A stretch of 64,000 bases of DNA from Cuspidothrix issatschenkoi CHARLIE-1 (GCF_002934005.1 NZ_PGEM01000025.1:1-64000); one strand, 5' to 3'. Positions 28,379-39,126 are shown, counted from the stretch's first letter. Notes: generated by a model not told the origin, from the sequence alone. A program made the numbers and translations.

Positions 28379-28625
28379 ATAAGCTGTTAAGCACAAAGTT
28401 TGTAGTGAGGAATAAATTCCTCATTTGAGGTATTTAATGAAACGTGAGTTCGACGAAAATAATTTGACTCCTCTGGTAAACCTCTCCCTAACCCTCTCCT
28501 AATAGGCTTAAAATTCCGATTTTATACTGCTAAAAACAAACTAATATGCCCCTCTCTGCATCGGAGATGGGTTGGGGTGAGGTTCAATGACTCCTACGTT
28601 GTCACCCTACCCTATCGAATTCACG

Positions 28626-29021
28626 TTAATGAAAGAAATTTTTAGGAGAAAAGCCTTTTTTCTTAGGTATATATTCAGAACAATCTACGGCTTTTTCAGT
28701 GAGGACAGAATCAGGTTTAACGGCACATTTTAAATAATGATTATTGGCATAAAATTGGCATTTTTTACAAGGTACTTTTGTTAGAAAATCGCTTTTTAAA
28801 TATACTTTATCGTCTCCATAAGTACGTATTTTATGAAAAACTAGTAGAAAAATAACCCAAACTAAAATGAATCCTAGAGGTGCTAAAGATAGTGCTAAAT
28901 CTGGTATTTGGATGTTTTGATATTCTACTTGAGATTTTTCCTGTTTAACAGTATTTTTAGCAATAGGAAATTTGGTATTGTCAGCTATAAATGTATTTTT
29001 TAAGACTTGATCTCTATACAT
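28626..29021 (-). CDS. Single-pass membrane protein with a Cys-rich C-terminus
   Basis: A 131-residue protein: a polar N-terminus, one membrane helix (about 42-64, LALSLAPLGFILVWVIFLLVF), and a cytoplasmic-looking tail with CKKCQFYANNHYLKCAVKP...VDCSEY. Those four cysteines could bind a zinc or an iron-sulfur cluster. I do not recognise a named family, though the layout looks like a conserved cyanobacterial hypothetical. It is downstream of and convergent with crtH. Confidence 0.65.
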   Translation of the reverse strand: MYRDQVLKNTFIADNTKFPIAKNTVKQEKSQVEYQNIQIPDLALSLAPLGFILVWVIFLLVFHKIRTYGDDKVYLKSDFLTKVPCKKCQFYANNHYLKCAVKPDSVLTEKAVDCSEYIPKKKGFSPKNFFH

Positions 29022-29564
29022 ATTATTTCCCTTATTTATGTCTAATGGTTCTTAATTGACAAATAGGACAGAACCAGATTCTCAAGCCCTCAAGGTTTTT
29101 ATCGGGTTGTGCTATTGCTTCGCCCAACCTCCTTTTTGTGAATGTAATCCTATGGCAATATAGTTTCTAATTATAGGTTTAGCAAAAGAAAAGCTTAATT
29201 ATCTCTGTCCATAGTTTTGATTTTGATGATTTTTTAAAGTCTGAATATATACCTAAAGTGATAGTTGTATTTAAAAAAAAAGAGTGGTAAATACTCACTC
29301 TAGGTATAATTATTAATAGTGTTTTATTAATTATGAATTATCGCCTATTCCTGTTTCTTTAATCTAGCTTTGACATCGGCAGCAAAGTCTTCATATCTGC
29401 GTAACAGCACTAGTTTACCGCAAGCGAGGAGGGGGCTATAATAGAATCGCTAATTATCATTAGACATAAGAGTGAAAATTATCTATAAGGGTTTCGTGGT
29501 TATGCACATTTAATTACCACCAAATGTCTATTAATTAAACGTAGATGAAATACTTGATGATTTT
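29022..29564. other. Intergenic region with a possible gene relic
   Basis: Minus-strand frame 29345-29432 reads ...KLVLLRRYEDFAADVKARLK... and ends in TAG at 29345-29347, with no start or ribosome-binding site. It looks like the decayed 3' end of a gene I cannot name. The rest is AT-rich. Confidence 0.3.
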
Positions 29565-32534
29565 TTAACTAGGGGGTATTTCTTCGACGGGACGGATAAT
29601 AGTTGGTGATGGGGTGAGTTCTGGTTGAAAGATGCCTTGTAATGCTTGTTCTAAGGTTTTGGCCATAATGATGCGGTTTTCATAGGCGACAATGACTCGC
29701 ACTAAGGTGGGTAAACTATTTTGGGTTGCTTCTAAATAAATTGGTTCAACGTAGAGTAAGGATTGTTCCATGGGAATGATGAGAAGATTACCTTGAATTA
29801 CTCTCGAACCTTGACGATTCCAAAGGGAAATTTGTTGAGAAATAACTGGATCTTGATTAATTCTAGCTTCTATTTGTTCTTGTCCATAAATCAATCGTTC
29901 TTTGGGGAAGTTATATAATAGTAATTTGCCATAATTTTCGCCGTCGGAACGTGCGGCTAACCAAGCAATTAAATTTGTTCGTTGTTTGGGTGTATAGGGT
30001 AATAAGAGAATAAATTCTTCAAAGGAGACGTTAGGAAGACTGGTAATTAAATAGTAAGGTTCAACGGGTCGGGTTTTATCACCGTAGATTTCGTTGGGAA
30101 TTTGCCACTGATCTTCCCGATTATAAAAGACTTGGGGATCGGTCATGTGGTAAATCATTAAACGTTCTGATTGAATTTTGAAAAGGTCTACTGGATAACG
30201 AATATGACTATGAAGATTGGAGGGTAAATTAGTTAAAGGTTGAAACATTTGGGGAAATATTTTTGTCCAAGCTGTAATGATGGGATCTGAAGGATCGGCA
30301 ATGTAAAATCTGACTGTACCGTTATAAGCATCAATGACAACTTTGATGGAGTTGCGAATATAGTTGATATTGTTTGTACCTGGATCGGAATAGGGATAGC
30401 GATCGCTTGTGGTATAAGCATCAACTATCCAATAAAGATAATTTTCTTTGCCAGGGAATTGTTGATTTTCATTGTCTGTATTAGCATCCGCAGCAACTAA
30501 ATAAGGATCACTATCGAATTTTAAGAAAGGTGCAATTTCTCGAATTCTTTGGTTAATATTACGACGAAATAAAACTTTAGTTTCTGGAAGAAAATCCCCT
30601 GTAAATATCATTCTCCAGTCTTTTAAATATATGGAAAATAGCAATCTTCGCCATAGAGAGTTAATTGTAATTCCACCGGATCCATCATAAGTATTATAAA
30701 CATTATCAGAGCCACTAGGATAATCTAATTCTCTGACTTTTGTTCCGGTCATGACGTGAGTATTAGTAATTTCTCCGTAGTAAATACGGGGTTGGCCAAT
30801 GGGAATACTTTCCCGAATATCTGGACTAGAAGTATTTAAAGCTTTGCCATTTTGACTAATATCTTTAACGAAATATTCTGGTAAACCACCAGCAGCTACA
30901 GTATTTACAGGACTAATTGTAAAGCCATAACCATGGGTATAAATCATATTTCGGTTAACCCATGTTTGTGCTTGGGGTGGGACATTTTGATAATTTAATT
31001 CCCGTGCAGAAATTAGTACCTGTTGTTTATCTTGATTATATCTTTGCAACTTATTCTTAATAGAATATCTATCAATATCAGCATCCGCAAATTGATAATA
31101 AGGGCGAATTTGTTGTAATTCTCGATTAGTTTTTAATAATGGTTCTTGATCCCAAAGTCGAATATTCCGAATTGTTAAGGCGTTAGCTTGAATATCAGCT
31201 TCTGTTAATTTTCCTATCGGGTTAAATATTTGGGAGTCAATGAGATCTAAATTAAATGCTTGCCGGGTAAGATCAATATTACGCTGGATGTAAGGTGATT
31301 CTTTTTGTAATTCATTGGGTTCAACAATAAAGTTTTGTACTACCATTGGTAAAATAAAATTACCGACAATAATAAAAGTAAGATAGATAAATAAGCTATA
31401 AACTATCCAGCGTAGATGAGAGAATTTTGTTTGCCAAAATATAGTTATCCATAATAGATAAAATCCTAAAAATAATGATAAAATAGATAAAAATGTATTA
31501 GCAGGTAATTGGGCTTGAACATCAGTATAACTAGCCCCATAACTAACTCCATTATTAGAATATAGGATTTGGTAGCGACTGAGAAAATAATTTAACCCAA
31601 TGACTAAAAGCAAACAACCCATTAACCCATATAAATGGCGTATTTGGGGAGAAGAAAATCCGGGAAAAATCCCTTGACTGATACTATTAGCTGATAATAA
31701 ATAATTAATAGTAACACTAATAAATCCATACAAACACAATCCTATTAACCAAAATTCTAAAAGTTCCCAGATAGGTAGAGAGAAAATGTAAAAACTAATA
31801 TCTTTACCAAATAGAGGTTCCGAATAATTAAAAGGAATACTATGGAAGGATAAAAGCAGTTTTGACCAATATTGAGATAGTATGCAAGCAAAAAGAACAC
31901 TAAAAATAATAGCGATTATTCTGAGTAAAAGTTGATGATAAATTAACAACGCAATAGATAATACTACTATTAATGCTAAATACGACTTGCGGTTAACAAT
32001 TTGGTTTCCCAAATTTAAAATTATTTTTGGTAAGGAAATTAAATGTAAAGATAAACTGGAATCATTAATACTTTTCCCCCAATAGTAAAAAGCAATTTCT
32101 CCATAATAAGCTAACATTAAACATACTAATAAACTCAGTCCTAATATTAGGGGTAATAGTAGTATCAGTTTAATTTTACTATTATAAATATCTGCTGGAT
32201 AATTTTGATCATTCTGATGATGTTGGGGACTGAGAAAAGTAGTTAGTTCTCGACTTAGTTTGGTTGTCCTCCCTCCCATAGGATGATCAAATTGGCTATG
32301 TTTTAGTTTTTGTGTTAAAGTAAAATTTCCTAAAAAATAAGCTAAACTGAGACTAAATACACATAGCCAGATACTACCCTGAGTTAATAATCTTACTAAA
32401 AATACTTGAATATAACCAAGTTCTTGAAACCATAATATTTCTGCACTCAGATGGGCGGTTATATCGAGAAATAACCACACAGCTAAAAATACTATTAAAA
32501 CTTGAACATACCATTTTCTAAACATTTTTTGCAA
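29565..32534 (-). CDS. UPF0182 family large membrane protein
   Basis: A 989-residue protein with a cluster of about seven transmembrane segments in the first 400 residues. A long extracytoplasmic domain follows (about 400-960), containing the family phrases NLDLI...[29 protein letters not shown] and [12 protein letters not shown]. The family is widespread in cyanobacteria and actinobacteria and its function has not been established. The acidic terminal tail ends EEIPPS. It is downstream of cobB on the same strand with a 66-bp gap, so they may be cotranscribed. Confidence 0.88.
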   Translation of the reverse strand: MQKMFRKWYVQVLIVFLAVWLFLDITAHLSAEILWFQELGYIQVFLVRLLTQGSIWLCVFSLSLAYFLGNFTLTQKLKHSQFDHPMGGRTTKLSRELTTFLSPQHHQNDQNYPADIYNSKIKLILLLPLILGLSLLVCLMLAYYGEIAFYYWGKSINDSSLSLHLISLPKIILNLGNQIVNRKSYLALIVVLSIALLIYHQLLLRIIAIIFSVLFACILSQYWSKLLLSFHSIPFNYSEPLFGKDISFYIFSLPIWELLEFWLIGLCLYGFISVTINYLLSANSISQGIFPGFSSPQIRHLYGLMGCLLLVIGLNYFLSRYQILYSNNGVSYGASYTDVQAQLPANTFLSILSLFLGFYLLWITIFWQTKFSHLRWIVYSLFIYLTFIIVGNFILPMVVQNFIVEPNELQKESPYIQRNIDLTRQAFNLDLIDSQIFNPIGKLTEADIQANALTIRNIRLWDQEPLLKTNRELQQIRPYYQFADADIDRYSIKNKLQRYNQDKQQVLISARELNYQNVPPQAQTWVNRNMIYTHGYGFTISPVNTVAAGGLPEYFVKDISQNGKALNTSSPDIRESIPIGQPRIYYGEITNTHVMTGTKVRELDYPSGSDNVYNTYDGSGGITINSLWRRLLFSIYLKDWRMIFTGDFLPETKVLFRRNINQRIREIAPFLKFDSDPYLVAADANTDNENQQFPGKENYLYWIVDAYTTSDRYPYSDPGTNNINYIRNSIKVVIDAYNGTVRFYIADPSDPIITAWTKIFPQMFQPLTNLPSNLHSHIRYPVDLFKIQSERLMIYHMTDPQVFYNREDQWQIPNEIYGDKTRPVEPYYLITSLPNVSFEEFILLLPYTPKQRTNLIAWLAARSDGENYGKLLLYNFPKERLIYGQEQIEARINQDPVISQQISLWNRQGSRVIQGNLLIIPMEQSLLYVEPIYLEATQNSLPTLVRVIVAYENRIIMAKTLEQALQGIFQPELTPSPTIIRPVEEIPPS

Positions 32535-32600
32535 CTGATAAATTTGATTTTAATTTGATACTTGTACTAATGTTATATTTATGACCGAAAATTATGCTTA

Positions 32601-33986
32601 CTAGTGTTGATCGGTGATTATTTGTACGTCATTAGTCAGTTTGTTTTTCAAACATTCTTGGAGAAATCTTTGGGGGATTTCTCTACTTTCTCCCCAATGT
32701 TGATGAATATAGGAAGCATGAACATTAGGTAAAAACCAACCTTCAAAACCTGTATGTTCATCACAATCATAACGATAGGTATTAAATAGTGGTTGTGGAG
32801 AATTGGAGATTACATGAGAACGATGAAATTCATGACCAAAAATGTTTTTATTGATATCCATTAAAAAAGTATTTTCTAAAACTACTGCGCGACGATATCC
32901 TAAAGTTAATCTTTTATCCATTTGTGCATGAGTGGGTAATATTCCCACCATTGGCCAAGATTTACCATCAAAATCAATAATTTGCTCACATAAATACATC
33001 AATCCTCCACATTCACCAATGGTGGGTATCCCCGCTAAAATTGCATTTTTAACTGCTTGAATGACGTTAATATTTGCAGATAATTGGGGTGCAAATACTT
33101 CAGGAAAACCACCACCAAAATACATTCCTTGGATATCTTTTGGTAGTTGAGTATCATTTAAAGGACTCCAAAATACTAATTCTGCTCCTAATTGTTGGAG
33201 TAAATCTAAGTTATCTTGATAGTAAAAATTAAAAGCTTGATCTCGCGCTACAGCAATTTTAACTGAGGAATTGGGAATTGGGAATTGGGAATTAGTAATT
33301 GGTAGAGATGATGATTTTAAAAGTGGTAGGAGTTGATCCCAATCAAAATAAGCATCTCCTAAATCTGCCATATTATGAATAATTTGCTCTAATTCTGGTA
33401 TTTCTCCGGTGGGAATTAACCCTAAATGACGATCAGGAATAGTAATATTATCTTGTCGTCTTAAAACACCGATAATTGGTATTTGTAGAGGTGCTAGAGA
33501 ATTTCTTAATAATGATAAATGTCGTTCACTACCCACGCGATTTAAGATTAATCCACCAATTTTAATTCTACTATCAAAAGAACAATAACCGTGAGCAATT
33601 GCTGCAACTGAACCGGATAAACGGCTACAATCAATTACTAATATAATTGGTATATCTAATAATCTGGCAATATGTGCTGTGCTGCCAAAATTTGATAATT
33701 GGGCAACACCATCAAATAAACCCATGACACCTTCAACTAAGCTATATTCGCACTGGGAAGCATGAAGGTGAAAACATTTCTGAATATAAGTTTCTGAAGT
33801 CAATACAGGGTCTAAATTGCGCGAAGGAAGACCAGCCACATATTGATGAAACATGGGATCAATATAATCCGGTCCAACTTTAAAAGGTTGAACTTTAAAA
33901 CCGCGACGACGTAAAGATGCTAATAGGGTAAGTGTAACTGTGGTTTTCCCTACTCCGCTGCGTTCTCCGGCAATAATTATAGACAT
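32601..33986 (-). CDS. cobB: Cobyrinate a,c-diamide synthase
   Basis: Amidates the a and c side chains of cobyrinate using glutamine and ATP in (pseudo)cobalamin synthesis. The N-terminal dethiobiotin-synthetase-like domain has the P-loop GERSGVGKTTV and FKVGPDYIDPMFH. The C-terminal glutamine amidotransferase domain has GECGGLMYL, with the nucleophilic Cys, and a late EFHRSHV. The 461 residues include a low-complexity stretch PITNSQFPIPNSSVK near 230-245. It is encoded by GGGAATT heptamers (33263-33290) and probably arose by repeat insertion into the interdomain linker. The alternative symbol is cbiA. Confidence 0.9.
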   Translation of the reverse strand: MSIIIAGERSGVGKTTVTLTLLASLRRRGFKVQPFKVGPDYIDPMFHQYVAGLPSRNLDPVLTSETYIQKCFHLHASQCEYSLVEGVMGLFDGVAQLSNFGSTAHIARLLDIPIILVIDCSRLSGSVAAIAHGYCSFDSRIKIGGLILNRVGSERHLSLLRNSLAPLQIPIIGVLRRQDNITIPDRHLGLIPTGEIPELEQIIHNMADLGDAYFDWDQLLPLLKSSSLPITNSQFPIPNSSVKIAVARDQAFNFYYQDNLDLLQQLGAELVFWSPLNDTQLPKDIQGMYFGGGFPEVFAPQLSANINVIQAVKNAILAGIPTIGECGGLMYLCEQIIDFDGKSWPMVGILPTHAQMDKRLTLGYRRAVVLENTFLMDINKNIFGHEFHRSHVISNSPQPLFNTYRYDCDEHTGFEGWFLPNVHASYIHQHWGESREIPQRFLQECLKNKLTNDVQIITDQH

Positions 33987-34075
33987 AGATCAACAATTAA
34001 AAATTCAAAATTAATACCAATTTTATGTGAAACTGCATATATTTACCCTTCGGCTTTGCCGTCCCCCTTGGTAAG

Positions 34076-34236
34076 GCTACGGTGTTACACGCAAGTCCTA
34101 TCTGTCTTTGTTTTGTGCTTATTTAGCCCCCTAAATCCCTGAAGTTTGGGGACTTTGAAATTCTTATTCCGCCAGAATTGGGGGTTAGGAGGCATTAAAA
34201 CCCTATTAAGCAACTTGATTAGACTGTACACCCTAA
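34076..34236 (+). mobile_element. MITE-like element, family 1, copy C
   Basis: This 161-bp copy is the most complete one. It runs from GCTACGGTGTTACAC to GACTGTACACCCTAA, with imperfect inverted ends and the two inner palindromes. It sits between perfect 9-bp direct repeats CTTGGTAAG at 34067-34075 and 34237-34245, which reads as a target-site duplication. No transposase is encoded. Confidence 0.72.
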
Positions 34237-34286
34237 CTTGGTAAGGGGGACTGGGGGTATTTTTGTGTGCATCAAACAACTAACAA

Positions 34287-34438
34287 TTATACTTCCCGTT
34301 GTCTTTCTTCAATGTCCATGGGAGATATCATACTCTTGATTTTCTCAATATCTGTCATCATTATAATGATACACTCTATGGCAATATAACATTGAATTTG
34401 TTTACCACGACGATTAGTAGCATTAACAAGTATTTCCT
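34287..34438 (-). pseudogene. Relic of a PAS-type (CheB/CheR-like) region
   Basis: The minus-strand frame reads EILVNATNRRGKQIQCYIAI...TDIEKIKSM and ends in TAA at 34287-34289. The phrase NATNRRGKxIQC recalls the last PAS domain of CheB/CheR-type hybrid sensors. There is no start and no remaining domain, so it is a fragment. The assignment is tentative. Confidence 0.35.
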
Positions 34439-34482
34439 GAAATCTTTTTCATGGGAAACGCCTTTAGATTAATATAATTTAG

Positions 34483-34584
34483 ATGCTTCTTCTATGGTTA
34501 TATTTGCTAGTTTATACTCTAGCACAAAGAGAAATTAGATCCGCTTTAAAATTATTTAACCCTAATTATACTTTAAAAAATTAA
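34483..34584 (+). pseudogene. Relic of a DDE transposase C-terminus
   Basis: A 33-codon frame reads WLYLLVYTLAQREIRSALKL and then stops. It resembles the C-terminal helix of IS1634-type transposases (LxLLVYxLxQRxLR). Nothing else of the element remains between 34246 and 34775 apart from a GGGCGGG/CCCCGCCC hairpin at 34711-34730. Confidence 0.4.
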
Positions 34585-34775
34585 TTGGGAAAAGCTATAA
34601 ACAATTCAATTATGCGGTGGATAGAAGTAGATTTCGTAATAACCGATTGTGACAGTTGAGGGTGCGGAATGTGGGATCTAAATTCAATAGCATCTGAACC
34701 TTACAGTTAAGGGCGGGAAAACCCCGCCCCTACATAAATAGCAATAATTAACTTGAAAGCCTAACCAGAAGTATC

Positions 34776-36206
34776 TTACTTCTGAGCTTCAGCAATGGGA
34801 ACCCACTCAGTGTGGAAAGATCCTTCTTTGTCAATACGTTTGTAGGTGTGTGCGCCGAAATAGTCGCGTTGTGCTTGAGTTAAGTTTTGTGGCAAGCGAT
34901 CGCGGCGGTAGCTATCAAAGTAATCTAAAGAAGCGCCAAAAGCAGGAACAGGAATACCCAACTTAGCAGCAGTCACTATTACTTCCCGCCAAGCAGCTTG
35001 TCTATCAAGAATTGTTTGCTTAAATTCAGGTGCTAACAACAAGTTAGGTAAAGCTGGATTTTCGTCAAATGCCTTCTTAATCTTATTCAAGAAACCAGCG
35101 CGAATAATACAACCACCCTTCCAAATTCGAGCCATTTCGCCCAAATTCAATTCCCAATTGTAAGTTTTGGAAGCTGTAGATAACAGCGCCATACCTTGAG
35201 CATAAGAGCAGATTTTGGAACAATAAAGAGCATCACGCACCATGTTCACAAAAGCTGCAATATCGCCACCATACTTAGCATTAGGTCCGCTGATTTGTTT
35301 AGAGGCAGCAATCCGTTCATCTCTAATAGAAGACATAATCCGGGCATTTACCGCCGCAGTAATTGTCGGAATTGCCACACCTATATCTAAAGCAGTTTTT
35401 ACAGTCCAAAGACCAGTTCCCTTTTGACCGGCTGCGTCAACAATCAAATCAACCAGAGGAATCTTACTTTCTGGATCAACGTAGGGGAAAATATTGGCTG
35501 TAATCTCAATCAAAAATGAATCGAGTTCGTCAGTTGTATTCCATTGGGTAAAAACTTCATGGAGTTGTGCTGCACTTAAACCACCTACATTTTTTAGCAA
35601 ATCGTAGGCTTCTGCAATTAACTGCATATCACCATACTCAATACCGTTGTGAACCATTTTCACATAGTGACCAGAACCACCGGGTCCAATGTAAGTTACA
35701 CAAGGGCCATCATCAACTTGAGCTGCGATTTTATTGAAAATAGGGGATAGGTACTCATAAGAGCTTTTTGTGCCACCAGGCATGAGAGAAGGACCATTTA
35801 ACGCCCCTTCTTCACCACCACTTACGCCCATACCGATATAGCGTAAACCGGTGGGTTCTAATTCTTGAGTACGTCTTTCAGTATCTTCAAACCAGGAGTT
35901 GCCACCGTCAATAATGATATCACCCTCTTGCAGTAAAGGTTTAAGCTGTTCAATTACCGCATCAACAGGCTTACCAGCTTGCACCATTACCAAGATTTTC
36001 CGGGGGCGTTCCAATGAAGCGACAAATTGTTCCAGGCTAAAAGCCGCTCTCACGTTTCGTCCTTGAGCACGGAGTGCCATGAAGGCATCGGTTTTTTCAC
36101 GAGAGCGGTTGTAAACTGCAATTGGGAAGCCATTGCGCTCAACGTTGAGAGCGATATTTTCGCCCATGACGGCTAATCCAATCACACCAAAGCTTTGTAG
36201 GGTCAT
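34776..36206 (-). CDS. gnd: 6-phosphogluconate dehydrogenase, decarboxylating
   Basis: Converts 6-phosphogluconate and NADP+ to ribulose 5-phosphate, CO2 and NADPH, the night-time and heterocyst NADPH source in cyanobacteria. The Rossmann start is GVIGLAVMGENIALNVERNG. The substrate signature is MGVSGGEEGALNGPSLMPGG, and the catalytic HYVKMVHNGIEYGDMQ supplies Lys and Asn. The tail region RRDYFG-like is AQRDYFGAHTYKR. At 476 residues it is full length. Confidence 0.96.
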   Translation of the reverse strand: MTLQSFGVIGLAVMGENIALNVERNGFPIAVYNRSREKTDAFMALRAQGRNVRAAFSLEQFVASLERPRKILVMVQAGKPVDAVIEQLKPLLQEGDIIIDGGNSWFEDTERRTQELEPTGLRYIGMGVSGGEEGALNGPSLMPGGTKSSYEYLSPIFNKIAAQVDDGPCVTYIGPGGSGHYVKMVHNGIEYGDMQLIAEAYDLLKNVGGLSAAQLHEVFTQWNTTDELDSFLIEITANIFPYVDPESKIPLVDLIVDAAGQKGTGLWTVKTALDIGVAIPTITAAVNARIMSSIRDERIAASKQISGPNAKYGGDIAAFVNMVRDALYCSKICSYAQGMALLSTASKTYNWELNLGEMARIWKGGCIIRAGFLNKIKKAFDENPALPNLLLAPEFKQTILDRQAAWREVIVTAAKLGIPVPAFGASLDYFDSYRRDRLPQNLTQAQRDYFGAHTYKRIDKEGSFHTEWVPIAEAQK

Positions 36207-36570
36207 AGTTTGTGTTCAAATCTTTTTTTTGGGTTGGCTCTTTGTCTTGCAGATCCTTTCTCTATTAAGGGTAGTCCGAGATTTTGGCTTCACTCCTAAA
36301 GAAGATATTAAGAGTTTTTGTAGAATTTAAGAAATCATCACCCACATCAATAATTGATTTTAATTTGTATCGAAGTCAACAATTTAGTGACAAAATTTGG
36401 AAAATTAAAATACATAGCAGAAGGCAGGGGAGCAGGGGAGCAGGGGAAAAATATAAGTGATGAAACAAAATTAATTACACAATTGATTTTTCTGTTCCCT
36501 GTTCCCTGTTCCCTGTTCCCTGTTCCCTGTTCCCTGTTCCCTTTGTTTCAATAGTAAGGAGGATGAAAAA
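36207..36570. other. Promoter region of gnd and leader of ycf66
   Basis: Contains GAGCAGGG repeats at 36427-36446 and the GTTCCCT array listed separately. The ycf66 ribosome-binding site AAGGAGGA is at about 36556-36563. No gene is supported. Confidence 0.5.
36494..36542. repeat. GTTCCCT heptamer array, seven units
   Basis: Seven perfect tandem copies of GTTCCCT, 28 bp before the ycf66 start. The same heptamer occurs in shorter runs at 3225-3257, about 11122-11135 and 53332-53360. Copy number is likely to vary between strains. Confidence 0.95.
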
Positions 36571-37404
36571 ATGTTGGCTTATCTCTTAGCGTTAGTAGTT
36601 AGTTTTGGCAGTCTATCCATTTATCTATCAGCTTTCTTTTTTCCAGAAATTCATCGCAAGCAAGATTTTATCTGGAGTGGAGTCGGGCTATTCTACGCTT
36701 TGATCCTCTGGATTTTTGCACCCCGAATTACCGGCGGTTTATTGTTGGGTCATATAGCTAGTGTGTCCATGCTGGTGTGGTTTATCGCCCAAACTCTCTT
36801 ACTACGGCGACAGTTGACTCCAGAAATACAACAAACCTCCGTCCCTAGTCCTGAATTAGTCAAAGCTAGTCTACAAACTCAAATATCCAATTTTTCTATT
36901 TCTGAGAAACTAGGACAAATATCAGGATTTTTTAGTGGTTTGTTGACCGGTACAAAAGCAAAGGTACAGCAAACTGTGAGTAAAAAGCCAGTTACCACAA
37001 CACCCACACCGGAACCAGTGGACAAAACTGAACCAACTCCAACTGTTTCTAAAGTCACCATTGTGGAAACCACAGACACACCACCTACCTCAGAACTGAT
37101 TAATCAACCAGAAGAAACTCCAACGGTCTTAGAAGTTAGCGTTCCTGAATCATCACCCCGGGAAACCACAGAACCAGCCATACCTGACAAGATGGAAAAT
37201 GTAGTGGAAATTACTGAAACTATTGTTGAGGTGACAGAAACGGAAGTATTTGTTGCCGTCGAACAAACTATCGAAACCGCCAGCGCTACCCCAGAAACAG
37301 CCCCAAATCCACCTACATCCGACTTATTACCAACTGGGGAAGCAAAATCAGAAGGGGAAGCACCATCAGCACAAATACCATTAGATAAACCTGCTGAGAA
37401 TTAA
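36571..37404 (+). CDS. ycf66: Ycf66 family protein
   Basis: The N-terminal 85 or so residues match the plastid/cyanobacterial Ycf66 family: three membrane segments (about 2-22, 33-50 and 57-78) with FPEIHRKQDFIWSGVGLFYALILWIFAPRI. The remaining 190 residues are a Thr/Pro/Glu-rich, low-complexity tail without a domain (TTPTPEP, TEPTPTVSK, ETPTVLEV). A strong Shine-Dalgarno AAGGAGGA supports the start. Function is unproven; a photosynthesis-related role is inferred from its conservation in plastids. Confidence 0.85.
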   Translation: MLAYLLALVVSFGSLSIYLSAFFFPEIHRKQDFIWSGVGLFYALILWIFAPRITGGLLLGHIASVSMLVWFIAQTLLLRRQLTPEIQQTSVPSPELVKASLQTQISNFSISEKLGQISGFFSGLLTGTKAKVQQTVSKKPVTTTPTPEPVDKTEPTPTVSKVTIVETTDTPPTSELINQPEETPTVLEVSVPESSPRETTEPAIPDKMENVVEITETIVEVTETEVFVAVEQTIETASATPETAPNPPTSDLLPTGEAKSEGEAPSAQIPLDKPAEN

Positions 37405-37696
37405 GTTACTGATAAAAACATCCCATCAAGTTGAGGACAGGATGTAGGGATTAGGGAGAAAAAGCGGTTATAAGTAGGTGGAAGTGAAATTACCAAAATG
37501 TGTAAAATCGCCTAACACTTCTTGACTCTTGCCTTTGGTTACTGAGCTAGTCGAAGGATCGAAGTAAGTCGAAGTATTGCCTCTTACCTGTTACCTTCCC
37601 ACAAAGACAATTGTTAATACTAACTAACGATTTTTTCGGGTTTGCCAAGAGGATTTACGCAACTAATTTCCCCAATAGAAAGCACATCTGGGCAAT
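37405..37696. other. Spacer with a degenerate family-3 element
   Basis: TATAAGTAGGTGG at about 37468-37480, GTAAAATCGCCTAACAC, and a distal ACAATTGTTAATACTAAC echo the element at 11054-11168. No gene is seen. Confidence 0.35.
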
Positions 37697-38791
37697 TTAT
37701 AATCGTGATTTAGCAGGATTAAATCCTAATTGTGATAACAAACGCTCAAGATCGAAATGTTTAGACATAAGAGAGCGAATGCACTCTATTTTAATTGGTT
37801 CATGGACACGGACCTGGCCAAAGGTGCGTTCAATAATTTCCACCGTGGTGAGGGTATCGAGATCCACAGACAAAATTGGAATTTCTAACTCTTCGGCACG
37901 ACTGAGAATAAACGCTGGCGGGGGCAGTTGTCCGGTTAAAATTAGACATTGAGTAGAGGTTTCCAAGGCTGCTTGCTGAATTTCTACGCGATCGCCTCCT
38001 GTCACCACCGCCATATTTCGCCGTTTACGGAAGTATTTCACAGCAGAGTTGACATTCATCGCCCCAATAGCCAGACTTTCCACCAATAAATCTAAGCGAT
38101 CCAGGCGACACAGCACATCCGCTTTTAACTGCTTCACCAATTCCTCAACACTGACACTGCGAAGTATATCGCTTTTCGGCAATATTCCTAGTACAGAAAT
38201 ATTATGGTTTTCCAAATATGGCAGCAAGAGTTTAGTCACTAACTCTAATTTGTCATCAGGCACTTCATTAATTACTACACCCATTAGTCCTGAACCTAAT
38301 TTTTGTTTAGCAGATAACAATCCTTCTACAGATGTTAGTGATTGATAACGACAAATTAGGAGTACGGGAGCATCTAATTTTTCTGCTAATTCCAGCAAGG
38401 ATAGTCCAAATAAATTTCCTTCTGATAAATTAGCTGGGCCTTCTAACAGTACCAAATTACCTCTAGGTATTTGTGAATACTGCTGTACTAATAACTGCTG
38501 ATAGTTAGTTATATCTTCTCCCTCTAAGCGTTTTTGAACACTTACTTCATCCAAAGATAATAAAGTGGGAGCAATACGGTTGTCTGGAAGGTTCAGACTA
38601 TGAGTAATAAACTGGACATCTTCTTCTACAACAGTTCCCGCAGATGTCTTCACAAAACTACCCACAGGTTTGCCATATCCAATATCCAAACCATGAAGTT
38701 TTAGCTGATGAGACAAACCTAAAACTGTTGCAGATTTGCCACTGTAAGCTTCAACTGATCCAACCAGCAAATATTTAGCAGGTGTTGGCAC
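37697..38791 (-). CDS. BioD-like / DRTGG-domain protein (phosphotransacetylase-family N-terminal type)
   Basis: A 364-residue protein. The N-terminal P-loop domain resembles dethiobiotin synthetase (LLVGSVEAYSGKSATVLGL; later VLLEGPANL and VLLICRYQ). It is followed by a DRTGG domain (about 215-320, NMAVVTGGDRVEIQQAAL). This pairing is the regulatory front half of long bacterial phosphotransacetylases, but here it occurs without the catalytic domain, as is usual in cyanobacteria. It may bind nucleotide and act as a regulator; no enzymatic role is established. Confidence 0.82.
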   Translation of the reverse strand: MPTPAKYLLVGSVEAYSGKSATVLGLSHQLKLHGLDIGYGKPVGSFVKTSAGTVVEEDVQFITHSLNLPDNRIAPTLLSLDEVSVQKRLEGEDITNYQQLLVQQYSQIPRGNLVLLEGPANLSEGNLFGLSLLELAEKLDAPVLLICRYQSLTSVEGLLSAKQKLGSGLMGVVINEVPDDKLELVTKLLLPYLENHNISVLGILPKSDILRSVSVEELVKQLKADVLCRLDRLDLLVESLAIGAMNVNSAVKYFRKRRNMAVVTGGDRVEIQQAALETSTQCLILTGQLPPPAFILSRAEELEIPILSVDLDTLTTVEIIERTFGQVRVHEPIKIECIRSLMSKHFDLERLLSQLGFNPAKSRL

Positions 38792-39126
38792 TTATGCACT
38801 CCTAATTTCAAAAGTTTGTAAAACTCAGCTAGGTGTCTACTAATTTTAGTTCTTTCTGGTGGCAGGTAAACAGCTATAGCAATCCTAAACAAATAAAAAT
38901 TCAAAATTAAGGATCGATTAATTTAGCTCAAGGCATGATAATAGAAACGAAATTATGCCCTTAAATATAAAAATACGCTTATTATTCCACAACAGCGTAT
39001 TCATAAAATATTGTTTACAAAAACTCACGCAAGAACTCAAATGGATTATCTTCCCAACAGGGTTCAGGTACTAGCAGCACCAATTTGCTATTTATTTCCT
39101 TTTCAATCTCATCACCATCATCTCTA
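38792..39126. other. Intergenic region, nothing recognised
   Basis: About 335 bp of AT-rich DNA between the DRTGG-domain gene and lipB. No domain-bearing frame, hairpin with T-run, or repeat stands out. Confidence 0.4.
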
